Positions 5,640 to 12,995 of a stretch of 30,160 nt of DNA are shown piece by piece. Each line of letters begins with the position of its first letter. Positions within the stretch are counted from its first letter, which is position 1. Both the position numbers and the translations under genes were made by a program. Origin of the DNA: a virus; the IMG/VR virus record IMGVR_UViG_3300023281_002227, positions 13,538-43,697 of that record. The stretch is one strand, 5' to 3'. The notes under the pieces are model-generated. The model had not been told where the DNA came from. It did not search any database and saw only the letters and a program-made list of their open reading frames with translations.

Positions 5640-8198
5640 TTATCTTTCTTGACTAAAATCAATTTCTTCATGATCTATTTCTTTAGCATAACCCTGTATT
5701 TCTAGATCATATTGTTTAATTTCGTCGTTTGTAGGATCAGCCAACGGTACGCCTCCAGGTGAAACTCCACCTTCTGGTGCTGCACCTCCTCCTTCTTCTG
5801 GAGGTTGTCCTGACATATCGCCTTCTTGTCCTGACATATCGCCTTCTTGTCCTGGCATACCGCCTTCTGGTGGTGGTGCCCCTTCTGGTCCAAGCATTGG
5901 ATTTGGGCCTCCTGCTTCGGCACCTAATTCGGTTTCGCCTTGGCCTGGCTGTCCTACACCTAACATTTCAGGGTTTTGTAGCAATATTTGAAGTTTAGCA
6001 TCTTCTAATTTCTGGATTTTATTTCTAGAAATTATTTCATCTGCTTCATCATCTGTTAGTTGCATATATCTCGTGTACAAGTCCCAATCTGACATCAACA
6101 ACGACCCTTTAAGACTTGTAATAGTACTAATTCTAGTCTGCATTACTTCTGCACGACTTAATTCTCTCCAATCAGATGGAGGTGTCATTGTAATTTTAAT
6201 ATCATCATACGATTCTTCTGGAAAACCTCTTAATTCTAAGTGTCTTTCGCATAATTCTATAATTCCATCGATCACATGTGACTGGATTCTTTCAATCATT
6301 CTAGCAAATTTAACATCTTGAGCAGACAATGTAATTCTTGTTGCTTGTGTATCTTCATTGCTAAAGTAATTTTTAGGGAAATTAAGAGCAGTATATAACT
6401 TATTACGGAAATACAAAGCATCGTCAATTTCACCTAAATTTTGTGCTCCAGGAAGCGTATCAATTCTAGTATTGGCGTTTGGTCTAATGGGTAGCCAATA
6501 ATCTTCGTCTTGTGCGGGTGCGTGCCATCTTTCTTCAACTTGACCTGCACCACCTTGTCCTGATTTTCCTGTTGCTACTTTTTTCTTACGAAATTGGTCT
6601 TTAAGCCGTTCAATAAATGCTTCTGCTTTAAACGGTGGTAATTGTCCAACATCGATATAAAACACACGTCTTTCAGGTGCTCTGGTCAATCTATAGACAA
6701 GCATTGCATCTTCCATAAGACGAAGTTGATGTGCTGGTCCACGAGCAGGTTCAATTAAAGATTGTCCATAAGGATAGAAAGTTTCTCTATCATCACCAAT
6801 TCTAAAGTGAATAATTTGGTGTGGATCAAATCTAATAGCAGTTGCTTGCATTAAGTCTGCTTCAGTAGCTTGTGTGACTTCGGCCCTTGTTAAAGACTGT
6901 AGATCTGGACCTTCTTTAGACTGTTGAAACTCTACTAATCGTCCTCTTGTAGTTTCTAATCTATACATTGAATCTGGTGGTAATTCTTGTATTTTTAGAA
7001 TCCCATCTTTTGGACTGGCAGGATTAATTACATTCTCTACAAAGTAATCTCCAAAAATACATAATTTTTTAACAATGTTCCAAATCCTTCTATCAAGATT
7101 TAACATCTTGCGATGAAACATTACAAATTCGCATTCTTTTTTAACTTCTTCATTAGAACATTCGAGATGGAATATGTGATCATCTTCGCCTCTTTGACAG
7201 TTGTGCATAACAACTGAGTCCGTACAGAAGTTTTTATGTCCTTCTACAGAAAGGTCGTATACAGGTTGTTTAAGCCACTTAATTTTTCCTATAACACGAC
7301 GACGATCTCTCTTCTTTCCAAGCCATTTTAATTCTTTTAATGTATAGCCAGCTTTTTTTATCCAATCTTCACACGTCTTCCATTGATGACCTGTAATTTC
7401 TTCTATCTGTTTAACAGTAGAGCCAGTTGCGATTAGACGACATATTTGGTTTACTTCTTTATCTCGCTTTTCAGTTTCACCTAGTTTCCATTCGTCTATG
7501 AACTGTCTTTCATTCTTCCATCCATCTGCGAATGTAAAAATACGAGGAAATAATTTTGTACCAATATCGTTTTTAGTTCGATTTGCATCAATTTTATAAA
7601 ACGGCATTAGTTCATCATTTTGTTCTAGATCTTCTGCATTTACCCACTCGCCATCTTGTTTAAGGATTCTATGATCAGGTGTTACTACGAAATCGCTACC
7701 ATCATCTAAAAGTATTTTAATAGTTTGAGCTTCTTCATGAACTCTTCTAGGATCATAAGCCCAACCCAATGTATAGTCGTTTTTGTCGAAATCCCAACAA
7801 TAAACCAAGAAAGGTTCACCGTCATAATGTTCAGTCAGCCATTCAATGGTACGTTGTCCATGAAATAATGTAGCTATTCTTGTATGGCCACCGACACATG
7901 CTTCATCAGCAATAACGGTCATAGCCATTTCAATTTCTGCTACATTTCTAAGGCGTTCGTACTCTTTATATCTTGACTGGCGATTTGTTACAGTAGAAAG
8001 ATCAATGAATTCGTTACTATCACGTAAACGTACTGATCCTCTACCACCTCCCCAATAGCTGCCATCTTGACGTATGTCAGGCACAGCATCGGGACTGCCG
8101 ATACCTGCACCAGTTAGGTCAAGCTTATTAGCTGCCTTAGAGTAGGGGTCTTTTTCAAATGTATATGAAAATAATTTATACCAATCCCACCAGGGCAT
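5640..8198 (-). CDS. 20: Portal protein, T4 gp20-like, containing an intein
   Basis: The portal is the dodecameric ring at one head vertex through which DNA enters. The precursor is 852 residues, of which 101-333 are an intein; the spliced product would be 619 residues (T4 gp20 is 524). Portal landmarks include VTNRQSRYKEYERLR and EMAMTVIADEA before the intein, and after it RRIWNIVKKLCIFGDYFVE, PHQIIHFRIGD, YPYGQSLIEPAR and AMLVYRLTRAPERRVFYIDVG. LPGAQNLGEIDDALYFRNKLY and ALNFPKNYF follow. The C-terminal 110 residues are Gly/Pro/Glu-rich and contain three copies of a seven-residue repeat (5806-5868). A strong site, GAAGGAG, lies 7 nt before ATG 8198. Splicing is predicted, not shown, but the exteins join in frame at a conserved portal position. 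Confidence 0.95.
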   Translation of the reverse strand: MPWWDWYKLFSYTFEKDPYSKAANKLDLTGAGIGSPDAVPDIRQDGSYWGGGRGSVRLRDSNEFIDLSTVTNRQSRYKEYERLRNVAEIEMAMTVIADEACVGGHTRIATLFHGQRTIEWLTEHYDGEPFLVYCWDFDKNDYTLGWAYDPRRVHEEAQTIKILLDDGSDFVVTPDHRILKQDGEWVNAEDLEQNDELMPFYKIDANRTKNDIGTKLFPRIFTFADGWKNERQFIDEWKLGETEKRDKEVNQICRLIATGSTVKQIEEITGHQWKTCEDWIKKAGYTLKELKWLGKKRDRRRVIGKIKWLKQPVYDLSVEGHKNFCTDSVVMHNCQRGEDDHIFHLECSNEEVKKECEFVMFHRKMLNLDRRIWNIVKKLCIFGDYFVENVINPASPKDGILKIQELPPDSMYRLETTRGRLVEFQQSKEGPDLQSLTRAEVTQATEADLMQATAIRFDPHQIIHFRIGDDRETFYPYGQSLIEPARGPAHQLRLMEDAMLVYRLTRAPERRVFYIDVGQLPPFKAEAFIERLKDQFRKKKVATGKSGQGGAGQVEERWHAPAQDEDYWLPIRPNANTRIDTLPGAQNLGEIDDALYFRNKLYTALNFPKNYFSNEDTQATRITLSAQDVKFARMIERIQSHVIDGIIELCERHLELRGFPEESYDDIKITMTPPSDWRELSRAEVMQTRISTITSLKGSLLMSDWDLYTRYMQLTDDEADEIISRNKIQKLEDAKLQILLQNPEMLGVGQPGQGETELGAEAGGPNPMLGPEGAPPPEGGMPGQEGDMSGQEGDMSGQPPEEGGGAAPEGGVSPGGVPLADPTNDEIKQYDLEIQGYAKEIDHEEIDFSQER
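5806..5868. repeat. Three tandem 21 bp repeats in the portal tail
   Basis: A 21 bp unit beginning TGTCCTGACATATCG occurs at 5806-5826 and 5827-5847 (identical) and at 5848-5868 (two changes). On the minus strand each unit encodes a seven-residue Gln-Glu-Gly-Asp-Met-type repeat in the flexible Gly/Pro-rich tail. Copy number could vary between relatives through slippage. Confidence 0.85.
7200..7898 (-). other. Intein in the portal protein (233 residues)
   Basis: Residues 101-333 of the portal precursor form a protein-splicing element. It starts with the nucleophile Cys in CVGGHTRIAT (block A), has the block B motif VVTPDHRIL with the Thr-x-x-His, and ends with VYDLSVEGHKNF (block F) and SVVMHN just before Cys334 (block G, His-Asn/Cys). 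All residues needed for class 1 splicing are present. Between blocks B and F lie about 130 residues without a LAGLIDADG or HNH motif. This part contains a helix-turn-helix-like segment (about 255-285, TVKQIEEITGHQWKTCEDWI) and a very basic patch (KKRDRRR), perhaps the remnant of a homing endonuclease or a DNA-binding domain. The insertion point is in the conserved IADEA region. Confidence 0.93.
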
Positions 8199-8251
8199 AG
8201 TAAATCTCCTTCTTCTAGTTGCTGTTACCTAAGCTATATCTAGGAGTTATA

Positions 8252-8848
8252 ATGAAAAAAGTAGTATTCATTGTTACGCATTTATGTTCAGGCTCTTCTG
8301 ATTTGATGAATGTATTAAATGAAAATCCAAGAATTGATATTAAAAAAACAGATACAGTTTATGATCATCCAGACACTTTAAACTCATTATTTAATTTAGG
8401 ACATAAATTAGATAATACAGCAGCCGTATATGGAGATCAGCTTTTTTATAATATTTCACTCTCTTGTAAGCGTTTTTATGATTTTTCTAAGTTTGTCTAT
8501 CTGATTAGAAGGCCCGATCCGACTATAGCTGAAATAGTAGCTAATCCTAATTTTTCATATTCTATAGAAAGTGCGAGTCGTTATTACTGCTTTAGATTAA
8601 GAAGAATTTGTGAAATGGCTAGAAAAACTCCAGGATCAGTATTTTTAACTTGGGAAGATTTAGTTTATCATAAAGGGCATGAAGTACTTGAAAAGTATTT
8701 TAAATTGAAAGACCCGTTAAACCCATGTAATCCCACTATTGAAAAGCCAAGAGTAGACATACCGATAGATATTTTAGAAAGATGTGAAGCTAGTTATGAG
8801 CGACATCTTTATTACACTAACCAATTAGATTTAAGGCGTGTGCAATGA
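8252..8848 (+). CDS. Sulfotransferase-like protein
   Basis: Sulfotransferases move a sulfate group from PAPS to a sugar, peptide or small molecule. This 198-residue protein has the expected plan: an N-terminal strand and phosphate-binding loop (FIVTHLCSGSSDLMNVLNENP, residues 6-26), a central KFVYLIRRPDPTIAEI (80-95) corresponding to the 3'-phosphate site, and FLTWEDLV (131-138) late in the fold. The loop has Ser-Gly-Ser-Ser but lacks the usual Arg before it, so activity is not assured. It is short for the family. The frame extends upstream to 8219, but AGGAG at 8242-8246 places the start at ATG 8252. Its stop overlaps the next gene (ATGA), making it the first gene of a coupled three-gene cassette with an oxygenase and a glycosyltransferase. 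Confidence 0.7.
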   Translation: MKKVVFIVTHLCSGSSDLMNVLNENPRIDIKKTDTVYDHPDTLNSLFNLGHKLDNTAAVYGDQLFYNISLSCKRFYDFSKFVYLIRRPDPTIAEIVANPNFSYSIESASRYYCFRLRRICEMARKTPGSVFLTWEDLVYHKGHEVLEKYFKLKDPLNPCNPTIEKPRVDIPIDILERCEASYERHLYYTNQLDLRRVQ

Positions 8849-9630
8849 GACTTGTAATGGATACCCCAAAGTTTGCGGTATACGATGATGTTTTACCAGA
8901 AGAAGAATTTAAAAAATTGTGGTTATATGTTCAAAATGATATGTACGCTTACCCACATACACAACAATGGATGAAAGTATGGCGTTTAAATGATGGTACG
9001 CCTGTGGGAAGTAGAGATTATAAATACACAGAACGTCCTTTCAATAACCCAATAGATATAATCTCTGATGCAGTTGAAAAGGTTGTACCAAATCATGATT
9101 TTGTAAAACCTTGGGATGAATTACATATTCGTTCTTATCTTTATCCTAGAAATACAAAATTGTCATGGCATAATGATAGTGGATATGAAGGTGCTTTTAT
9201 TTTCTATACCCACCCTAGATGGGCATCTACTTGGGGTGGAGAATTGATGATACATGAAGTTCCTGAAGAATTACCCAAATGGCATCATGGAGATGAAACA
9301 ACAAAACCACATTTAGATCATCGTTGGGAAGATGCGGTTTTAGAAGCATATGGTATGGGAAATTATATTACTGCTAAACCTAACAGGTTAGTTATTACTG
9401 GAAAAAATGTCTGGCATGCTGTAAATCGAGTAGATGCCGATGCAGGCGATAACTCTCGATGTAGTGTTGTTGGGTTTTATAAAAAATATCCAGAAGAAAT
9501 ACAAGAACTAGAAGATCTACATGAAGAAGTAAGAGAAGTAGATAAAAAGTATCTTCCAGTTAAAAATATAGAGATAGAAACAGTAGACCCAATTCAAGCT
9601 ATGAAGGCAATCAATACAATTAAACTTTAA
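8845..9630 (+). CDS. 2-oxoglutarate/Fe(II)-dependent oxygenase, prolyl hydroxylase-like
   Basis: Enzymes of this family hydroxylate proteins or small molecules using iron, oxygen and 2-oxoglutarate. The 261-residue protein has the iron ligands His109 and Asp111 (SWHNDSG), a YTHPRW...WGGELMIHE strand pair typical of the jelly-roll core, the distal His191 (VWHAVNRVD) and Arg205 (SRCSVVGFY), which should hold 2-oxoglutarate. All catalytic residues are therefore present. The layout fits the prolyl-4-hydroxylase-like group known from several T4-like marine phages, but the substrate cannot be read from sequence. The ATG overlaps the stop of the sulfotransferase gene, and its own stop overlaps the ATG of the glycosyltransferase gene, so the three are translated together. 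An internal ATG at 8857 is an alternative start without a better ribosome site. Confidence 0.85.
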   Translation: MRLVMDTPKFAVYDDVLPEEEFKKLWLYVQNDMYAYPHTQQWMKVWRLNDGTPVGSRDYKYTERPFNNPIDIISDAVEKVVPNHDFVKPWDELHIRSYLYPRNTKLSWHNDSGYEGAFIFYTHPRWASTWGGELMIHEVPEELPKWHHGDETTKPHLDHRWEDAVLEAYGMGNYITAKPNRLVITGKNVWHAVNRVDADAGDNSRCSVVGFYKKYPEEIQELEDLHEEVREVDKKYLPVKNIEIETVDPIQAMKAINTIKL

Positions 9631-10475
9631 TGGAATATATCACTAGCATTGACAACACGCCTTATATGCGATGGCAAGCAGCTTTGTTGCTTGAAAGTTT
9701 TCGTATGAGAGGCATGGAAGACAAATTGCTCATAACATGTGCAGAACATCATTTGGCAAAACCAGTAGAAGGTAGAGTTTTGTATCATGACAATGTTGGA
9801 CAGAATTATGCGTGCTTAAATAGAGCAAAAGGTATTCTAGAAGCTGTTAAAAGAAAAGAAATTAAACAACCGTTTGTTTCTATTGATCCTGATACTTTTA
9901 TGATACGTCCTATAGATCCTATAGAGACACAAGTTGCTGGCAATGATTTATTTTACGCAAGTTATGACAACATTAAAGACAATGATGGATATGATGTTGA
10001 AGAGATGTTTGGCATCTCAAAAGAGAAATGGCCTGGATTAGGAACTGTTTACCATTTTAATGATGTTCCAGAAACATTATTTCAATCCATTTATGATTGG
10101 ACTGAAAAATTATCAATAGATTTAAAAGGCAAGATAGGACAAAAAAGTTATTGGCAAATTGATATAACTGCTTACAATGTAGCTTTTGTCAAAAATGGAA
10201 TTGAATGCACATCTTATCTTTATGAATCACCTCTTGACCCTCTTCTAAAACCATCAGTAGATGATGTTAATTTTGTACATTATTGCAACGGCGTTTTGCC
10301 AGGTTTCAACAAACGTCATCACAATGCTGCTAATTGGTTTTCAATGAACGAAGCATTGCCTTTTGAAACAATTTTAAAAATATCTAAAAAAGGCAAAAGA
10401 ATCAAAGCTTTTAAAAAAGTTGTAAGGTGCTTTTTAAATCGTAAACCTGATTTAACAAATTTTTTAATCGAATAA
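9630..10475 (+). CDS. Glycosyltransferase, resembling hydroxyproline/serine glycosyltransferases
   Basis: This 281-residue protein looks like a GT-A glycosyltransferase. It opens with ITSIDNTPYMRWQAALLLES, has a tract LNRAKGILEAV, and then FVSIDPDTFMIRPID with a DxD motif (Asp86, Asp88) expected to bind the metal and sugar nucleotide. Later come YWQIDITAYNVAF and NFVHYCNGV. The same order (T-x-D-x-Y-x-x-WQ, then EPD-x-x-F-x-RP, then a HY segment) is remembered from plant hydroxyproline O-arabinosyltransferases and peptidyl-serine galactosyltransferases. That resemblance is by eye and needs a profile search. The C-terminal 40 residues are strongly basic. It directly follows the oxygenase gene (1 nt overlap), and its 3' end overlaps the convergent gene at 10464 by 12 nt. 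Confidence 0.7.
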   Translation: MEYITSIDNTPYMRWQAALLLESFRMRGMEDKLLITCAEHHLAKPVEGRVLYHDNVGQNYACLNRAKGILEAVKRKEIKQPFVSIDPDTFMIRPIDPIETQVAGNDLFYASYDNIKDNDGYDVEEMFGISKEKWPGLGTVYHFNDVPETLFQSIYDWTEKLSIDLKGKIGQKSYWQIDITAYNVAFVKNGIECTSYLYESPLDPLLKPSVDDVNFVHYCNGVLPGFNKRHHNAANWFSMNEALPFETILKISKKGKRIKAFKKVVRCFLNRKPDLTNFLIE

Positions 10476-10808
10476 AGTATTTGTGTCTGTTAGAGGATCA
10501 TTTTTATGTTTAAGTTCATTTAGTTTATCTTTTTCATTATCAATCATAGAATCAAGATGATTGATCAAACCATGCTTCAACGTTTCCGTCATAGGATTAA
10601 GCATAGATCCAGTTTTTAAATCTAGCTTCCATTTATCAGCAGGTGTCATTTGATCGTTTACTAATCTCTTAGCCTTTTTATTTTCAGTATAAACGACTTC
10701 TTCTATGGCCCTAACAATATGATTGCGTGCCGTGCTGAAAGCGTTGCTCGGAGGCAACGCTTTCAGTGCTTGTTCTAATAAGCTTAATGATTTTTCAGTT
10801 TTTTTCAT
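10464..10808 (-). CDS. Small unknown protein downstream of terminase
   Basis: This 114-residue helical protein has no family I recognise. Its start codon overlaps the terminase stop by 1 nt, so it belongs to the terminase transcript and may act in packaging, but it lies after gp17 rather than before it as the T4 small terminase does. It begins MKKTEKSLSLLEQALKALPP and contains charged helices to the end. A 13 bp perfect hairpin (10735-10766) lies inside codons 15-25. The 3' end overlaps the glycosyltransferase gene by 12 nt, tail to tail. Confidence 0.7.
   Translation of the reverse strand: MKKTEKSLSLLEQALKALPPSNAFSTARNHIVRAIEEVVYTENKKAKRLVNDQMTPADKWKLDLKTGSMLNPMTETLKHGLINHLDSMIDNEKDKLNELKHKNDPLTDTNTLFD
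10735..10766. repeat. 13 bp perfect hairpin inside a coding gene
   Basis: CTGAAAGCGTTGC (10735-10747) and GCAACGCTTTCAG (10754-10766) pair without mismatch around loop TCGGAG. There is no T-run on either side, so it is not an ordinary terminator. It lies near the 5' end of the gene it interrupts. Confidence 0.85.
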
Positions 10809-12673
10809 TACCAGCCAAATTCCTTGAGTAGTTTGTCATATTTTCTTTTTACATCAAAGTCAACAGGCGGAAGATAGTCTTCGTCTGATAAACTAAATGG
10901 ATCGTCTTTATCTTCAATACTATTTGCAATCCAGTCTTCTGGAGAACCAGATCTAATCTCATTTCTTATTTCCTCATAAGCTTGAGATTTGAAAACTTTC
11001 ATCATTTCTTCAGGCACATTAGCACCAATTGGTATTCCTCGTAGTCTAGTGTCTCTAATAAAGAGAGCAAAACATAGAGCAAAAATAGCATCATCATGTT
11101 TTCCAGACTCTGCTTCTGGTTTTTTCTTTTGTGCATTAAATCTAAATGTCTTTAGTTCATGGACCAATCTTCTGCTGTTTATCCTTAAAGTTCCAGTCAA
11201 TAGTCTATGCTGTAATCCTTCTAAAAACACCATACGGTTTTGAGGTCCAGTTTTTATTCCTGGTCTTCCCGCACGTATATTCTTTTCCTCATAATAAAGG
11301 TTTTCGTATGCTAAGTCATGTTGTAGCGAGTTTAATACCGCACCACCAACAGAAGCATTCTCTACCACTATTAGAGCAGTATTGTAATAAATTCCTACTT
11401 GACTAACAATTTGAGACAAACTATGAGGCGGTACAGAGTTACTATAGAACTCTCCAACTTGTTCTAAAGTTCCTGAATCTAGTATTTGAAAACAACTATT
11501 ATCGCCTCCATTACCAATACCTTCTGCAACATCTACGCCTATTATATATTCGTGTTCATCAATAGGCTCTTTCCAGATCCATAAAGCTCCACCACCCCAG
11601 TCGAATTTAACACGTTCATTATTTTGGTTAATCCATTTAGGGAAGGCAGATCTTACAGGATTGCTATCTCTAGTTGTCCTGTTTAATTCTCCAACAATGT
11701 GACCAGCAATGAATGTTTCGCCTGATCCCAAGAATGATCTTTCAATTTCTTGTTGCCAAGCTTTCTCGCCAATGTTTGCTCTAGTAAGTTTCGCCCATTC
11801 AGGATTTGCATATTGTGGATGTTCCCAATAATCTAGATCGATGACATTAAAGAAGTTATCACCTGCTTCAGCTTCATGATAGATTTCTTCATACCAATTA
11901 CCTAGACCATTAACTGTTGATACAACATTTACATCTCCACCTGTAGCAATAACAGGATACATAGCTTTCCATTCATCGTACATTTGTGGAATAAATGCAG
12001 CTTCATCAATGATAATTAAAGATGCAGATTTACCACGAGCAGCTTTAGGCGTGTAGAAACATATTTTAGATTGTGTAGTATGGAAAACTTTTTCGTGTTT
12101 ACTCAAGGAAGAATTATCTGCCATGTAAATCCATTCTGGCATGTTATCAATTGCTCTTTGTGCAATCTCACCAGCAGCTACACCTTCACGATCTGTTTTA
12201 GACAAAACATAGATTTGTTGATCCATGCTAAACAAAGTTCTCCACAGCCCCCACAAGACAGAAACTGTTGTTAATCCACCCTGACGAAATTTGCTAATAA
12301 TGTTAAATTTATTTTTATTAAAATCATCAATAGTTTTATGTTGATAATTATAAAGAATAAATGGAATTGTACCGTGTACAGGATGCAAAATCTTAACATA
12401 CCTATGACAAAAATATGCAAAATTACCAGCACATTTTTTAATCTCAGCTATCTGTTGCTCAGGTGTAAATTTTTCTAAATCATGCTTTGTCTCGCCAATA
12501 GGTATAGACATTTCCTCTTCGGCAAAAGTATAAAATTTATAATAAATATCCTTCCATTCTTGAGTGTTTAATAAATCAGCCACATATTCATGTCTGTAAT
12601 AAAAATTTTCAAATGGTTCTTTAGGATAAGGATGTATTATCTCTACCTCTAGCTCTTCTTTTTTTTCGTTCAT
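10808..12673 (-). CDS. 17: Terminase large subunit, T4 gp17-like
   Basis: This motor protein pumps DNA into the prohead and cuts it to length; it is 621 residues, close to T4 gp17 (610). The N-terminal ATPase has a Walker A-like FRQGGLTT (129-136) in which Leu replaces the usual Lys, a Walker B SLIIIDEAAF (219-227, Asp223-Glu224) and the coupling motif VVSTVNG (250-256). The C-terminal nuclease has its acidic residues in YIIGVDVAEG (Asp381), ALIVVENAS (Glu438) and GKHDDAIF (Asp527/528). The start follows an AAGGAA site. On the minus strand, ATTAAATAT about 30 nt upstream of the start could be a late promoter. The neighbouring plus-strand genes on both sides are accessory, so this gene is separated from the portal by a foreign-looking cassette. 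Confidence 0.95.
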   Translation of the reverse strand: MNEKKEELEVEIIHPYPKEPFENFYYRHEYVADLLNTQEWKDIYYKFYTFAEEEMSIPIGETKHDLEKFTPEQQIAEIKKCAGNFAYFCHRYVKILHPVHGTIPFILYNYQHKTIDDFNKNKFNIISKFRQGGLTTVSVLWGLWRTLFSMDQQIYVLSKTDREGVAAGEIAQRAIDNMPEWIYMADNSSLSKHEKVFHTTQSKICFYTPKAARGKSASLIIIDEAAFIPQMYDEWKAMYPVIATGGDVNVVSTVNGLGNWYEEIYHEAEAGDNFFNVIDLDYWEHPQYANPEWAKLTRANIGEKAWQQEIERSFLGSGETFIAGHIVGELNRTTRDSNPVRSAFPKWINQNNERVKFDWGGGALWIWKEPIDEHEYIIGVDVAEGIGNGGDNSCFQILDSGTLEQVGEFYSNSVPPHSLSQIVSQVGIYYNTALIVVENASVGGAVLNSLQHDLAYENLYYEEKNIRAGRPGIKTGPQNRMVFLEGLQHRLLTGTLRINSRRLVHELKTFRFNAQKKKPEAESGKHDDAIFALCFALFIRDTRLRGIPIGANVPEEMMKVFKSQAYEEIRNEIRSGSPEDWIANSIEDKDDPFSLSDEDYLPPVDFDVKRKYDKLLKEFGW

Positions 12674-12738
12674 AAAAATTCCTTTCTAAATTGCTAAAGG
12701 TATATATTTAATAACAATATCATTTCTGGAGGAAAGTT

Positions 12739-12969
12739 ATGGAAGGACACGATAAAAACACCGATGAAGACAAAGAATTAGTAGAAGGATACATGGAAGA
12801 AGGGCAGGTAGTCGAAGGACAATTCGTAGATCCTGCTGTTACTATTCCTATAGCTATTTTTATATTTAAAGAAGCGTGTAAAGCAATTGTAGGATTTTTT
12901 ACTGTTAAATTTATTAAAAATTGGTGGGAAAAAAGAGAGAACAGTGTTGACTCAGAGGTAAAGGATTAG
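12739..12969 (+). CDS. Small membrane protein, unknown
   Basis: This 76-residue protein has a very acidic N-terminus (residues 1-30) followed by one hydrophobic segment (about 31-57, with the positive residues KFIKNWWEKR after it) and a short charged tail. It looks like a single-span membrane protein. A holin or a membrane-anchored regulator are possible, but nothing specific is visible. TGGAGGAAAG before the ATG is a strong ribosome binding site. The gene is divergent from terminase and is followed 26 nt later by the M28 peptidase gene, probably on the same transcript. Confidence 0.7.
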   Translation: MEGHDKNTDEDKELVEGYMEEGQVVEGQFVDPAVTIPIAIFIFKEACKAIVGFFTVKFIKNWWEKRENSVDSEVKD

Positions 12970-12995
12970 TTATTTCTATATTGTTAGGAAAAACT

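Noticed and set aside
7200-7898. LAGLIDADG or HNH homing endonuclease within the intein
   Set aside because: Neither motif is visible; only a helix-turn-helix-like segment and a basic patch, so no endonuclease is called.
10464-10808. Small terminase subunit (gp16)
   Set aside because: Right size range but on the wrong side of gp17 and no helix-turn-helix or gp16 motif is visible.
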